Origin: Nesterenkonia sandarakina
GTDB taxonomy: Bacteria > Actinomycetota > Actinomycetes > Actinomycetales > Micrococcaceae
DNA: 64,000 nt
Direction of reading: 5' to 3'
Assembly (NCBI RefSeq): GCF_013410215.1
Contig: NZ_JACCFQ010000001.1
Coordinates: 992,001 to 1,056,000, forward strand
Shown here: positions 57,497-64,000 of the stretch, one piece after another
Position numbering within the stretch: position 1 is the stretch's first letter
How the letters are laid out: each line of letters starts with the position of its first letter
Made by a program: the position numbers and the translations under genes
The notes under the pieces: model-generated
Told to the model about the DNA's origin: nothing
Databases searched by the model: none
The model's input: the letters and a program-made list of their open reading frames with translations, nothing else

Positions 57497-59058
57497 CAGC
57501 CCAGCACCCCCTCGGCGATGAACCGCGCGATCTGCAGCGGGGCGAAGGCCAGCGAGGCCCCGATCCCGACCAAGAGCGTCAGCACTGCGGTGCTCAGCGC
57601 CGGGATCAGCAGGCTCTTGGGCTCACGCACACGCAGCGGGTCAGCTGAGTCTGCGGTCTCAGAGTCACCGCTGAGCAGCGTCTCCGGGTCCACCTCCTCC
57701 GGGTCGACGAACCACAGCGCGTAGACCACCGGCAGGAAATACGCCGCATTCAGCAGCGAGGAGCCCACCAGGACCCACAGCACCCAGGGATGTTCCGAGG
57801 CCATCGCGCCGGTGCCCAGCTGCCATTTGGAGATGAACCCAGCAGTCGGGGGCAGTCCGATCATCCCCAAGGCGCCCACGGTGAACGCCGTCGAGGTCAG
57901 CGGCATCCGCCGTCCGGCCCCGCGCAGCTGAGTCACCGTATGGGCCCGGATCACCTCCGCGAAGAGCCCTGCGCAGAAGAACAGGGTCACCTTCATCAGT
58001 CCCTGGTGCACCAGGTGCACCACCCCGCCGGTGGTGGCGAGCACGTTGACCATCGCAACTCCGAGCACCACATAGCTGACCTGGGAGACCGTGGAATAGG
58101 CGAGCCGCTTCTTGATCTCCTGCTGGCGCAGCGCCTGATAGGACCCGTAGAGGATGGTGAACGCCGCGAGGATCAGCAGCGGGGTCAGCACCCCCAGCTG
58201 CGCGGCGGCGTCGACCCCGAAGACGTCGTGGAGCACCCGCACGATCCCGAAGACACCGGCCTTGACCACTGCCACCGCGTGCAGCAGGGCTGAGACGGGG
58301 GCAGGAGCGACCATGGCCAGCGGCAGCCAGCCGTGCAGCGGGAACAGCGCCGCCTTGACCCCGAGTCCGCCCACGAGCAGCACGAAGATCAGCAGCGCGG
58401 GCACCGGGTTCGAACCCACCAGCTCGGCGACCCCCTCGGCGCCGCCGTCGGCGAAGTCCACCGGGCCCACATACATGGTCAGCCAGACCACTCCGACGAG
58501 CACGGCGAGCCCCCCGCCGAGCGCGTAGCGCAGGTAGATCCGGGCCGCCCGCAACGAGGCAGGCGTTCCCCAGTGCGCCACCAACGGGTAGGTCACCACG
58601 GTGAGCAGCTCGTAGAACACCAGGAACGTGATCAGGTTCCCGGAGAAGGAGATGCCCACTGTGGCGGTGACACAGAGACTGAAGAACCCGAAGAACCGGC
58701 TCTTGTTCTTCGACCCGCGCAGGTACCCCAGCGCGTAGATGGTGGTCAACAGCCACAGCAGCGCGGAGAGTCCGGCGAAGAACAGCGCCAGCGGATCCAC
58801 CCGCAGCACCAGGTCGATGCCGGGCAGGAAGGGTGCCGTGAACTCCGGCCGGGCGCCGTCGGCGACCACCGCCGGGACCAGGGCGATGATCAGCAGCACC
58901 TTGACCACCGCGGCGGTGAGGTTGATCCCGGCACGCAGTCGCACACTGTTCTCCGGCAGCGGGAAGATCGCGACGGCGGCGGTCAGCGAGAGCAGCACCA
59001 TCACCACCGGGATGGCGGGAAGCAGCTCCGCCGGGATCTGTTCGAGCCAGGTCACCAT
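57496..59058 (-). CDS. mnhD: Proton-conducting antiporter subunit (MrpD-like), second copy
   Basis: Protein of 520 residues with about fourteen helices. The family core is LVVGGLGVKAALFPLHGWLP, ALLHAVAVVKAGVFGIVRVL, KKRLAYSTVSQVSYVVLGVA, VHLVHQGLMKVTLFFCAGLF and the late FISKWQLGTGA. Channel glutamate and lysines are present (VFYELLTVVTYPLV). The ATG at 59058 overlaps the upstream stop by seven bases. It should conduct protons in exchange for sodium or potassium. Confidence 0.87.
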   Translation of the reverse strand: MVTWLEQIPAELLPAIPVVMVLLSLTAAVAIFPLPENSVRLRAGINLTAAVVKVLLIIALVPAVVADGARPEFTAPFLPGIDLVLRVDPLALFFAGLSALLWLLTTIYALGYLRGSKNKSRFFGFFSLCVTATVGISFSGNLITFLVFYELLTVVTYPLVAHWGTPASLRAARIYLRYALGGGLAVLVGVVWLTMYVGPVDFADGGAEGVAELVGSNPVPALLIFVLLVGGLGVKAALFPLHGWLPLAMVAPAPVSALLHAVAVVKAGVFGIVRVLHDVFGVDAAAQLGVLTPLLILAAFTILYGSYQALRQQEIKKRLAYSTVSQVSYVVLGVAMVNVLATTGGVVHLVHQGLMKVTLFFCAGLFAEVIRAHTVTQLRGAGRRMPLTSTAFTVGALGMIGLPPTAGFISKWQLGTGAMASEHPWVLWVLVGSSLLNAAYFLPVVYALWFVDPEEVDPETLLSGDSETADSADPLRVREPKSLLIPALSTAVLTLLVGIGASLAFAPLQIARFIAEGVLG

Positions 59059-60713
59059 GGGGCGCCCACCTCCAGGATGTCGCTGAGCCAGACGCCGAGA
59101 AAGCCGGTGAGCACGGTGAGCAGCCCCAGCACGAAGGGTGCCAGCTGCGCCTTCCCGGTGGTGCTGGCCTCGGCCACGTGCTGCGCGGTCCTGGCCTGGG
59201 GCAGGGCGAGCGCCGTCTGGTCGTCTTCGCTCATCACCAGCAGCGGGGCCACGGCCTTGAGCAGGTAGGCGGCGCTGAACAGCGTCCCGGCCACCAGGAC
59301 CAGCAGGATCCAGTAGTCTCCCGCGGCCACGGCGGAGGTGGCCAGCAGCCACTTTCCGGAGAACCCGAGCGAGAGCGGCAGCCCGATCAGGCCCACCGCG
59401 CTGAGCCCCATGCTCATCACCAGCATCGGATGCGCCCGCCCGGCGCCGCGCAGCTGCGCGATCTCATCGGTGCCGTAGCGGTCTTTGAGGTGTCCTGCGC
59501 AGAGAAAGAGGCTGGACTTCGCCACCCCGTGTCCCAGGGCAAGGGCAACGGTCCCGCTCAGTGCGCCCGCCAGCACGGCGCCGTCATCCAGGGTGGTCTG
59601 AGCCTCCAGCGCGCTGGAGCTCGGGTCTAGCAGCAGCGGCAGCAGCAGGAACCAATAGCCGACCTGGGCCACGGTGGAATAGGCGATCAGCGGCTTGAGT
59701 CGGCTCTGCCGCAGGGCCATCACCGAGCCCAGCAGCACCGCGGCGGTGCCCATCCCGGCCAGCACCCACGCCAGGGCGGTGAGCTCCGGCAGCGGCCCGG
59801 CCACCCACAGCCAGCTGCGCAGCAGCACGAACAGCGCCGCCTTGATCACCAGCGCCGAGAGCAGCGGGGAGACCGCGCTGGGCGCCGCGGAGTGCGCCGG
59901 GATCAGCCATCGATGCAGCGGCACCAGGGCGATCTTCAGCGCCAGCCCCAGGCTGATCAGGCACATCGCCAGCACGACGGCGGCGAGGTCGGCGTCGTCC
60001 TCGGCGGCGAGCTCCGCGATGCTCTGACCCGAGGCGATGATGTCCAGGGTGCCGGTCACCGAGTAGATCAGCGCCACTCCGATCAGGAAGAGCAGCGAGC
60101 CCAGCACCGCGATGAAGAGGTAGCGCAGCGCTGCGGGCCAGGCCTCGCGACCGCCCAGGGCCACCAGCGCCACCGCAGTGAGACCCACCAGTTCCAGCCC
60201 GACATAGGTGTTGAACAGGTCACCGGAGAGGAACACGGCGTTGAGCCCGGCCCAGCAGCCCAGCCACAGCGGCCAGAACCCGGCGTGTCCGGGGCGCCAC
60301 CCTCTGTCGGTCGCCGCGCTCGCAGGCCCCGGCGCTGCGGCGGTGCCGTCTGGGTCCGTGACGCCGGGCAGCGCCGCACGGTGTGTCCCGGTGGCCGCGG
60401 GACGCGCGGCTGCGTAGCAGCTGAGCACCGTCCCGATCACCGTGGTCATCGCCAGGAACACCGCGGAGAGACCGTCCGCACGCAGGGTGATGCCCAGCGG
60501 GGGATCGAAGCCGCCCAGGGCCAGCTGGAGCATCCGCCCGGAGCTGACGTGGACCAGGATCGGCGCGCTGAGTCCAAGCACCGCCACCGAGGTGACCACA
60601 CCCAGGACCCGCCGCGCGCGGGAGCCCAGCAGCACGCTCAGCGCGCTGGCCAGCAGCGGAATCAGCACCACCGCGGCCAGACAGAACGGCGCCAGGTTCA
60701 GCGGAGCGGTCAT
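59052..60713 (-). CDS. mnhD: Proton-conducting antiporter subunit (MrpD-like), first copy
   Basis: Protein of 553 residues of the same family: ALKIALVPLHRWLIPAHSAA, LLSALVIKAALFVLLRSWLW, LKPLIAYSTVAQVGYWFLLL, GHGVAKSSLFLCAGHLKDRY and FSGKWLLATSA. The glutamate in VGLELVGLTAV corresponds to the channel carboxylate. A polar loop of about 45 residues rich in Ala, Pro and Gly at about 105-150 is unusual. Overlaps mnhC by four bases. Confidence 0.87.
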   Translation of the reverse strand: MTAPLNLAPFCLAAVVLIPLLASALSVLLGSRARRVLGVVTSVAVLGLSAPILVHVSSGRMLQLALGGFDPPLGITLRADGLSAVFLAMTTVIGTVLSCYAAARPAATGTHRAALPGVTDPDGTAAAPGPASAATDRGWRPGHAGFWPLWLGCWAGLNAVFLSGDLFNTYVGLELVGLTAVALVALGGREAWPAALRYLFIAVLGSLLFLIGVALIYSVTGTLDIIASGQSIAELAAEDDADLAAVVLAMCLISLGLALKIALVPLHRWLIPAHSAAPSAVSPLLSALVIKAALFVLLRSWLWVAGPLPELTALAWVLAGMGTAAVLLGSVMALRQSRLKPLIAYSTVAQVGYWFLLLPLLLDPSSSALEAQTTLDDGAVLAGALSGTVALALGHGVAKSSLFLCAGHLKDRYGTDEIAQLRGAGRAHPMLVMSMGLSAVGLIGLPLSLGFSGKWLLATSAVAAGDYWILLVLVAGTLFSAAYLLKAVAPLLVMSEDDQTALALPQARTAQHVAEASTTGKAQLAPFVLGLLTVLTGFLGVWLSDILEVGAPW

Positions 60714-61117
60714 CGCTGAACCTCCCCGTCCGGGGCGTCGCCGCCGTCCCTTGAGCCCTCGATCCGACGGATCAGGACCGCTCCCAACCCGGTGAAGGCC
60801 ACGGTGATGACCAGTCCCGTGATCACCAGCGCCGAGAGCACCGGATCAATGCCGGCGGCGGCACCGTCACTGACCGGGCCCTCGGGCTCCGCGGCGCGGG
60901 CCGCCAGGGCCATGATGATCATCAACGAACCGATGCCGGTGACGTTCAGCGCGATCAGGCGGGCCACAAGATCGCTGGTGAGCAGCATCCGGACCAGCCC
61001 GATCACCGCGATCCCGGTGCCGAGCAACAGATACCACTGCACCTGGCTGAGCTCCAGCATGCCGAGTGCGGGGCTGCCGGCAGCGTGCAGCCCGAGGTCC
61101 AGCCCGTCGGTCCTCAT
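60710..61117 (-). CDS. mnhC: Na+/H+ antiporter subunit C (MrpC/MnhC, NuoK-like)
   Basis: Protein of 135 residues with three helices (QWYLLLGTGIAVIGLVRMLL, ARLIALNVTGIGSLMIIMAL, DPVLSALVITGLVITVAFTGL). NuoK-like features are RLIALNVTGIGS and DPVLSALVITGLVI. The ATG at 61117 overlaps the preceding stop as ATGA; the longer open frame upstream is a shadow. It links the antiporter-like subunits in the membrane. Confidence 0.88.
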   Translation of the reverse strand: MRTDGLDLGLHAAGSPALGMLELSQVQWYLLLGTGIAVIGLVRMLLTSDLVARLIALNVTGIGSLMIIMALAARAAEPEGPVSDGAAAGIDPVLSALVITGLVITVAFTGLGAVLIRRIEGSRDGGDAPDGEVQR

Positions 61118-62052
61118 GTGCTCACCTCCGGCTGCGTCGGATTCTCCAGGGACAGGTAGATCGCGTAGAGCCCGGCCGCGATCCCCAGCGTCAAGAGGAT
61201 CTCCACTGTGAGCAGCACCGGGAAGGAGAACGGCGCCTCCAGATGCGCCAGGGCCGTGAGGCTGAACGCGAGGACGCCGGCGACCAGCAACGGGCGCAGC
61301 CATCCCACGGTGAGCTTCGCCAGCGGCACGTGGGCGCTGCGCAGGAGGATCAGCACCGCGCAGAGCACCGCCCCGGACTGGAACGCGCCGCCGGAGTCGG
61401 TGCTGCCGGCGAAGAGCAGCCACAGCCCGGCCAGGAAGAGCACCGGGGCGAAGACTCGCATCAGCCAGTGCAGGCTCGCAGGGACCGGCGGGGCGGCTGT
61501 CGCGGGGAGCCCGAGGTGCGGGCCGGCCTCGCCCCGGCCCAGGCTGAGCACGGCGACCGCAGTGAGCATCAGCACCGCTGATTCCAGCAGCGTGTCGTAG
61601 AACCGGAACACCAGCAGCACCCCGGTGATCTCATGCTCCACCCCGGTGAGGTCCATGCCCTCGGTGAGCGCGGCCTCCCAGGCGGGCAGCGACTGTTCGG
61701 CGCGCAGCCAGACAGCGCCGGCGATGAGGGTCAGGGTGATGGCGCAGAGCGTGCCCATCGCTGGTCGCAGCCAGGGCCACCGGGGCGCGCTCGCACCGTC
61801 GGGGGCGGGCGCGGTCGGAGAGCTCACGGACACCCAGACCAGCAGCGCGGCGAGGATCCCACCTCCGATGCCGGCCTCGGCCAGCGCCACATCCACGCTG
61901 CCAAGCCGCAGCCACGCCAGCGTGGCCAGCACGCCCAGACCCAGCAGTCCCATGGACTGAGCGGTTCGCGACCGCGGAAGCACGGTGCACAGCACCGAGG
62001 CGATCAGCCCCGCGCCGAGCACCAGATCCGCCGCTGGCACCCCGCCGGTCAC
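61114..62052 (-). CDS. Fused antiporter subunit: DUF4040/MbhE (MrpA C-terminus) plus MrpB
   Basis: Protein of 312 residues. Residues 1-75 resemble DUF4040/MbhD (LGVLATLAWLRLGSVDVALAEAGIGGGIL). Residues of about 95-170 resemble the MbhE-like end of MrpA (HEITGVLLVFRFYDTLLESAVLML). From about 190 on it is an MrpB/MnhB domain (LFAGSTDSGGAFQSGAVLCA, FPVLLTVEILLTLGIAAGLYAIY). The GTG start overlaps mnhG as GTGA. In canonical Mrp operons the first two parts are the tail of MrpA; here they are joined to MrpB. Confidence 0.8.
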   Translation of the reverse strand: MTGGVPAADLVLGAGLIASVLCTVLPRSRTAQSMGLLGLGVLATLAWLRLGSVDVALAEAGIGGGILAALLVWVSVSSPTAPAPDGASAPRWPWLRPAMGTLCAITLTLIAGAVWLRAEQSLPAWEAALTEGMDLTGVEHEITGVLLVFRFYDTLLESAVLMLTAVAVLSLGRGEAGPHLGLPATAAPPVPASLHWLMRVFAPVLFLAGLWLLFAGSTDSGGAFQSGAVLCAVLILLRSAHVPLAKLTVGWLRPLLVAGVLAFSLTALAHLEAPFSFPVLLTVEILLTLGIAAGLYAIYLSLENPTQPEVST

Positions 62053-62387
62053 GGGGTGGGCTCCGGGGAGCCTGAGGTCGCGGGGTCCGGATCCGGCGTC
62101 GAGCGCTCCGGGCCGGCGTCGAGTCCGCCGAGCACATGGGCTGAGACGGACGCCGCAGCCAGAGCCAACACCCAGGTCATCATCAGCACGCCGGCGGCGG
62201 TCCAGCTGCCCAGCAGCAGCGCGACGCCGCCGAGCACCAGGCCCAGGCCCAGGTTGTCAGCCTTGGTGAGTGCATGCAGGCGGCTGCGCAGATCGGGGAA
62301 ACGGATCAGTCCCAAGGTGCCCACGGTGAAGAAGAAGGTCCCGAGCAGGATCAGAGTCAGCGCCAACCACGGAGTCAGCCCGCTCAT
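62049..62387 (-). CDS. mnhG: Na+/H+ antiporter subunit G (MrpG/MnhG)
   Basis: Protein of 112 residues with three helices and the MrpG signature TLGLIRFPDLRSRLHALTKADNLGLGLVLGG. The ATG at 62387 overlaps the mnhF stop by four bases; the open frame extends far upstream only as a shadow. The last 25 residues are an acidic Pro-rich tail. Confidence 0.9.
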   Translation of the reverse strand: MSGLTPWLALTLILLGTFFFTVGTLGLIRFPDLRSRLHALTKADNLGLGLVLGGVALLLGSWTAAGVLMMTWVLALAAASVSAHVLGGLDAGPERSTPDPDPATSGSPEPTP

Positions 62388-62665
62388 CTCGGCCCCTCCG
62401 CGCGCGCGGACGGCCTGGGCAGTCCGGCGCGCACCGCAGCAGCCACAGCGGCCGTGCCGGTGAGCACCAGGGCCACATCGAGATACCGGGAGCCACCCTC
62501 GGAGAGCACTGCGAGCACCGCCGCCAGCGCGGCACCGGTGGTGCCGGTGAGCAGGACCACCAGCAGCCAGTTCCCGGAGAGGCCGCGCCGGGAGAAGACT
62601 GCGAGAGCCAGGACGTAGTTGCCCAGCAGCACGGCGAACACGGCGAGCAGCACTGCCTGGATCAT
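62384..62665 (-). CDS. mnhF: Na+/H+ antiporter subunit F (MrpF/MnhF)
   Basis: Protein of 93 residues with three helices (AVLLAVFAVLLGNYVLALAV, WLLVVLLTGTTGAALAAVLA, DVALVLTGTAAVAAAVRAGL). The last includes the MrpF-like YLDVALVL. The ATG at 62665 has AAGGAG five bases upstream; the GTG at 62668 is too close to that site. It is the first gene of the antiporter operon. Confidence 0.82.
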   Translation of the reverse strand: MIQAVLLAVFAVLLGNYVLALAVFSRRGLSGNWLLVVLLTGTTGAALAAVLAVLSEGGSRYLDVALVLTGTAAVAAAVRAGLPRPSARAEGPR

Positions 62666-62912
62666 CACCGCTCCTTCTCTGCCGGGGTCGCGTCTCTGGC
62701 CACGCCCGTCCTGGAGGGGAGCTCGTGACCCCCACCAGCCTAGCGATCCGAGCGCCGCGGCCAGGACATTCCCAGGGCCTCTGTGCTCGGTCTCTCAATC
62801 CCGGCTGACTGATCAGCCGCTCACCCCTCGGCCGGGCGGTCCCAGACGTGACCACCGCGGGGTCCGCGCCATGGGGCGCTCCCCGGAACGTGGACTTCGC
62901 TAGAGTCAGAGC
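62666..62912. other. Divergent intergenic region, mnhF and dienelactone hydrolase
   Basis: No gene is visible. On the plus strand TAGAGT (62901-62906) is six bases before the ATG at 62913, without a Shine-Dalgarno sequence, so the hydrolase mRNA may be leaderless. On the minus strand no convincing -35/-10 pair for the antiporter operon was found. Confidence 0.4.
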
Positions 62913-63626
62913 ATGAGTGAACAGACTCCACACCAGAACATCACCTTCTCGCTCGCCGGCGCCGACGCGCAGGCCCAGACCGGTCACGGCTACCTGGCTC
63001 TTCCGGCGAGCGGCTCCGGGCCCGCAGTGATCGTGATCCAGGAATGGTGGGGCCTCACCGATCACATCAAGGACGTCACCGACCGCCTCGCCGCCGCGGG
63101 CTTCGTGGCCCTGGCCCCGGATCTCTACGGCGGGTCGATCACCCATGACGGCGCCGAGGCCCAGGAGATGATGTCGAAGCTGCCCGCCGAGGAGGGTGCC
63201 CGGATGCTCGCCGGAGCCACCGATCACCTGCTCGGGCTGGACGCGGTCAGCTCCGCCACTGTCGGTGCCATCGGATTCTGCATGGGCGGGGGCTTCGTGC
63301 TGGCCATGGCCGCGCAGCAGGGGGACAAGGTCTCCGCGGCCGTGCCGTTCTACGGGGTCGGCCAGGGCGTGCCGGAGAGCTACGCCGGGATCACCGCAGC
63401 GGTGCAGGGACACTACGCCGAGCACGATGAGAGCTACCCCGTGGAGCAGGCCCGCGAGCAGGAAGAGGCGATCCGGGCGGAGTCCGGCGCGGAGGTCAGC
63501 TACTTCTACTACGACGCCGGCCACGCCTTCCACAACGACACCAACGCCATCGGCACCTACGACCCGCAGCGGGCCAAGCTCGCCTGGGACCGTGCCGTGA
63601 CGTTCCTCAAGGAGAAGGTGGCCTGA
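62913..63626 (+). CDS. Dienelactone hydrolase family protein
   Basis: Alpha/beta hydrolase of 237 residues with the cysteine nucleophile Cys123 in GAIGFCMGGG, Asp172 in GHYAEHDE and His204 in DAGHAFHND, the complete dienelactone hydrolase triad. The oxyanion-side segment VIQEWWGL is present. True dienelactone hydrolases open lactones in chloroaromatic degradation, but no such pathway is encoded here, so the natural substrate is unknown. No signal peptide. Confidence 0.88.
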   Translation: MSEQTPHQNITFSLAGADAQAQTGHGYLALPASGSGPAVIVIQEWWGLTDHIKDVTDRLAAAGFVALAPDLYGGSITHDGAEAQEMMSKLPAEEGARMLAGATDHLLGLDAVSSATVGAIGFCMGGGFVLAMAAQQGDKVSAAVPFYGVGQGVPESYAGITAAVQGHYAEHDESYPVEQAREQEEAIRAESGAEVSYFYYDAGHAFHNDTNAIGTYDPQRAKLAWDRAVTFLKEKVA

Positions 63627-63627
63627 C

Positions 63628-64000
63628 TCAGTGCTGGGCGCGCTTCCAGTTCGTGCTGACCTTCTGCATATGCAGCCGGGTGCGGTCAGCGCGGAAGAAG
63701 TCGCGAGCGTACTCCACCGGGTTGTCACCGTCGTCGTAGGTGATCCGGTGGATCTCCAGCAGTCCAGCTCCCTCGGAGATCTGCAGGAGCGCTGACTGTT
63801 CTGCGGTCGCCGTCGTCGCCTCCACCGTCTCCTCCGCCCGGTCCACCAGCAGACCGTGGTCCTGAGTCAGCAGTGCGTAGAGGGAGCCGGTCAGATCAGC
63901 GGCCAGCAGTCCGGGGAAGCGACGGGCCGGCAGCACTGAGGTGTCCAGCGACCAGGTCGCGCTGCCGGCACGGCGCACCCGTGTGATGCGCAGGACCGGG
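63628..64000 (-). CDS. GntR-family regulator, UTRA domain (5' part beyond window)
   Basis: The last 124 residues or so of a GntR/HutC-type regulator; the frame is open to the window edge. The UTRA ligand-binding part is recognisable in SALLQISEGAGLLEIHRITY and NPVEYARDFFRADRTRLHMQ. The winged helix-turn-helix lies outside the window. The stop codon is two bases from that of the hydrolase gene, which faces it. Confidence 0.82.
   Translation of the reverse strand, partial: PVLRITRVRRAGSATWSLDTSVLPARRFPGLLAADLTGSLYALLTQDHGLLVDRAEETVEATTATAEQSALLQISEGAGLLEIHRITYDDGDNPVEYARDFFRADRTRLHMQKVSTNWKRAQH

Overview
The window is chromosomal DNA of a high-GC actinobacterium, centred on the replication origin. 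The gene order (parA, rsmG, jag, yidC, yidD, rnpA, rpmH on one side; dnaA, dnaN, recF, dciA, gyrB, gyrA, DUF3566, tRNA-Ile, DLW-39 gene, tRNA-Ala on the other), the sortase/crgA/pknAB/pbpA/ftsW-rodA/pstP/fha block and the GTG-rich, ATGA-coupled gene starts fit Micrococcales, probably Micrococcaceae. Strongly acidic low-complexity tails (GyrA, PknA, PknB, PstP) and a complete Mrp-type cation/H+ antiporter operon suggest a halotolerant or alkaliphilic member such as Nesterenkonia or a close relative. The genus is an inference, not something the sequence proves.

Layout. 1-1,513: four parS sites, three in a 5'-less stretch next to parA and one inside parA. 539-5,372 (minus strand): chromosome partition, rRNA methylation, membrane-protein insertion (YidC, Jag, YidD), RNase P protein and L34. 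5,626-8,246 (plus): a two-gene ABC exporter sitting between rpmH and dnaA. 8,348-19,463 (plus): dnaA, oriC (10,025-10,713, three perfect DnaA boxes plus variants), dnaN, recF, dciA, gyrB, gyrA and a DUF3566 membrane protein. 19,558-19,859: tRNA-Ile(GAT), a 37-residue DLW-39 gene, tRNA-Ala(TGC) and a terminator. 20,199-22,636: two CNNM/CBS membrane proteins. 22,637-22,887: a convergent intergenic region packed with DnaA boxes, about 12 kb from oriC. 22,888-27,142: rhomboid protease, cyclophilin, a lysine-rich membrane protein, PabA/TrpG amidotransferase, a small membrane protein and a class E sortase. 27,290-40,229: crgA, gatD-murT (lipid II amidation) and the pknB-pknA-pbpA-ftsW/rodA-pstP-fhaB-fhaA signalling and cell-wall operon.

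40,385-46,319: a CebEFG-BglC-CebR-like system for importing and hydrolysing beta-glucosides such as cellobiose, with a palindromic LacI-type operator just downstream of the promoter and no ATPase gene of its own. 46,441-46,974: a YceI protein. 47,068-54,359: a second carbohydrate system made of a ribose-type ABC importer, a Gfo/Idh/MocA dehydrogenase, a sugar-phosphate isomerase and a divergent ROK regulator; its substrate is unknown. 54,366-55,093: two small membrane proteins. 55,128-62,665 (minus): an eight-gene Mrp-type antiporter operon in which the usual MrpA has been rearranged. 62,913-64,000: a dienelactone hydrolase family protein and the 3' part of a GntR/UTRA regulator cut by the window edge.

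No rRNA operon, insertion sequence, integrase, prophage or CRISPR array was seen. The most notable observations are the second DnaA-box cluster between two convergent genes, the exporter placed between rpmH and dnaA with a DnaA-like box over its presumed -10, the rearranged Mrp operon, an insertion inside the PknB kinase domain, and a rhomboid gene whose conserved zinc-ribbon start lies upstream of any ordinary start codon.
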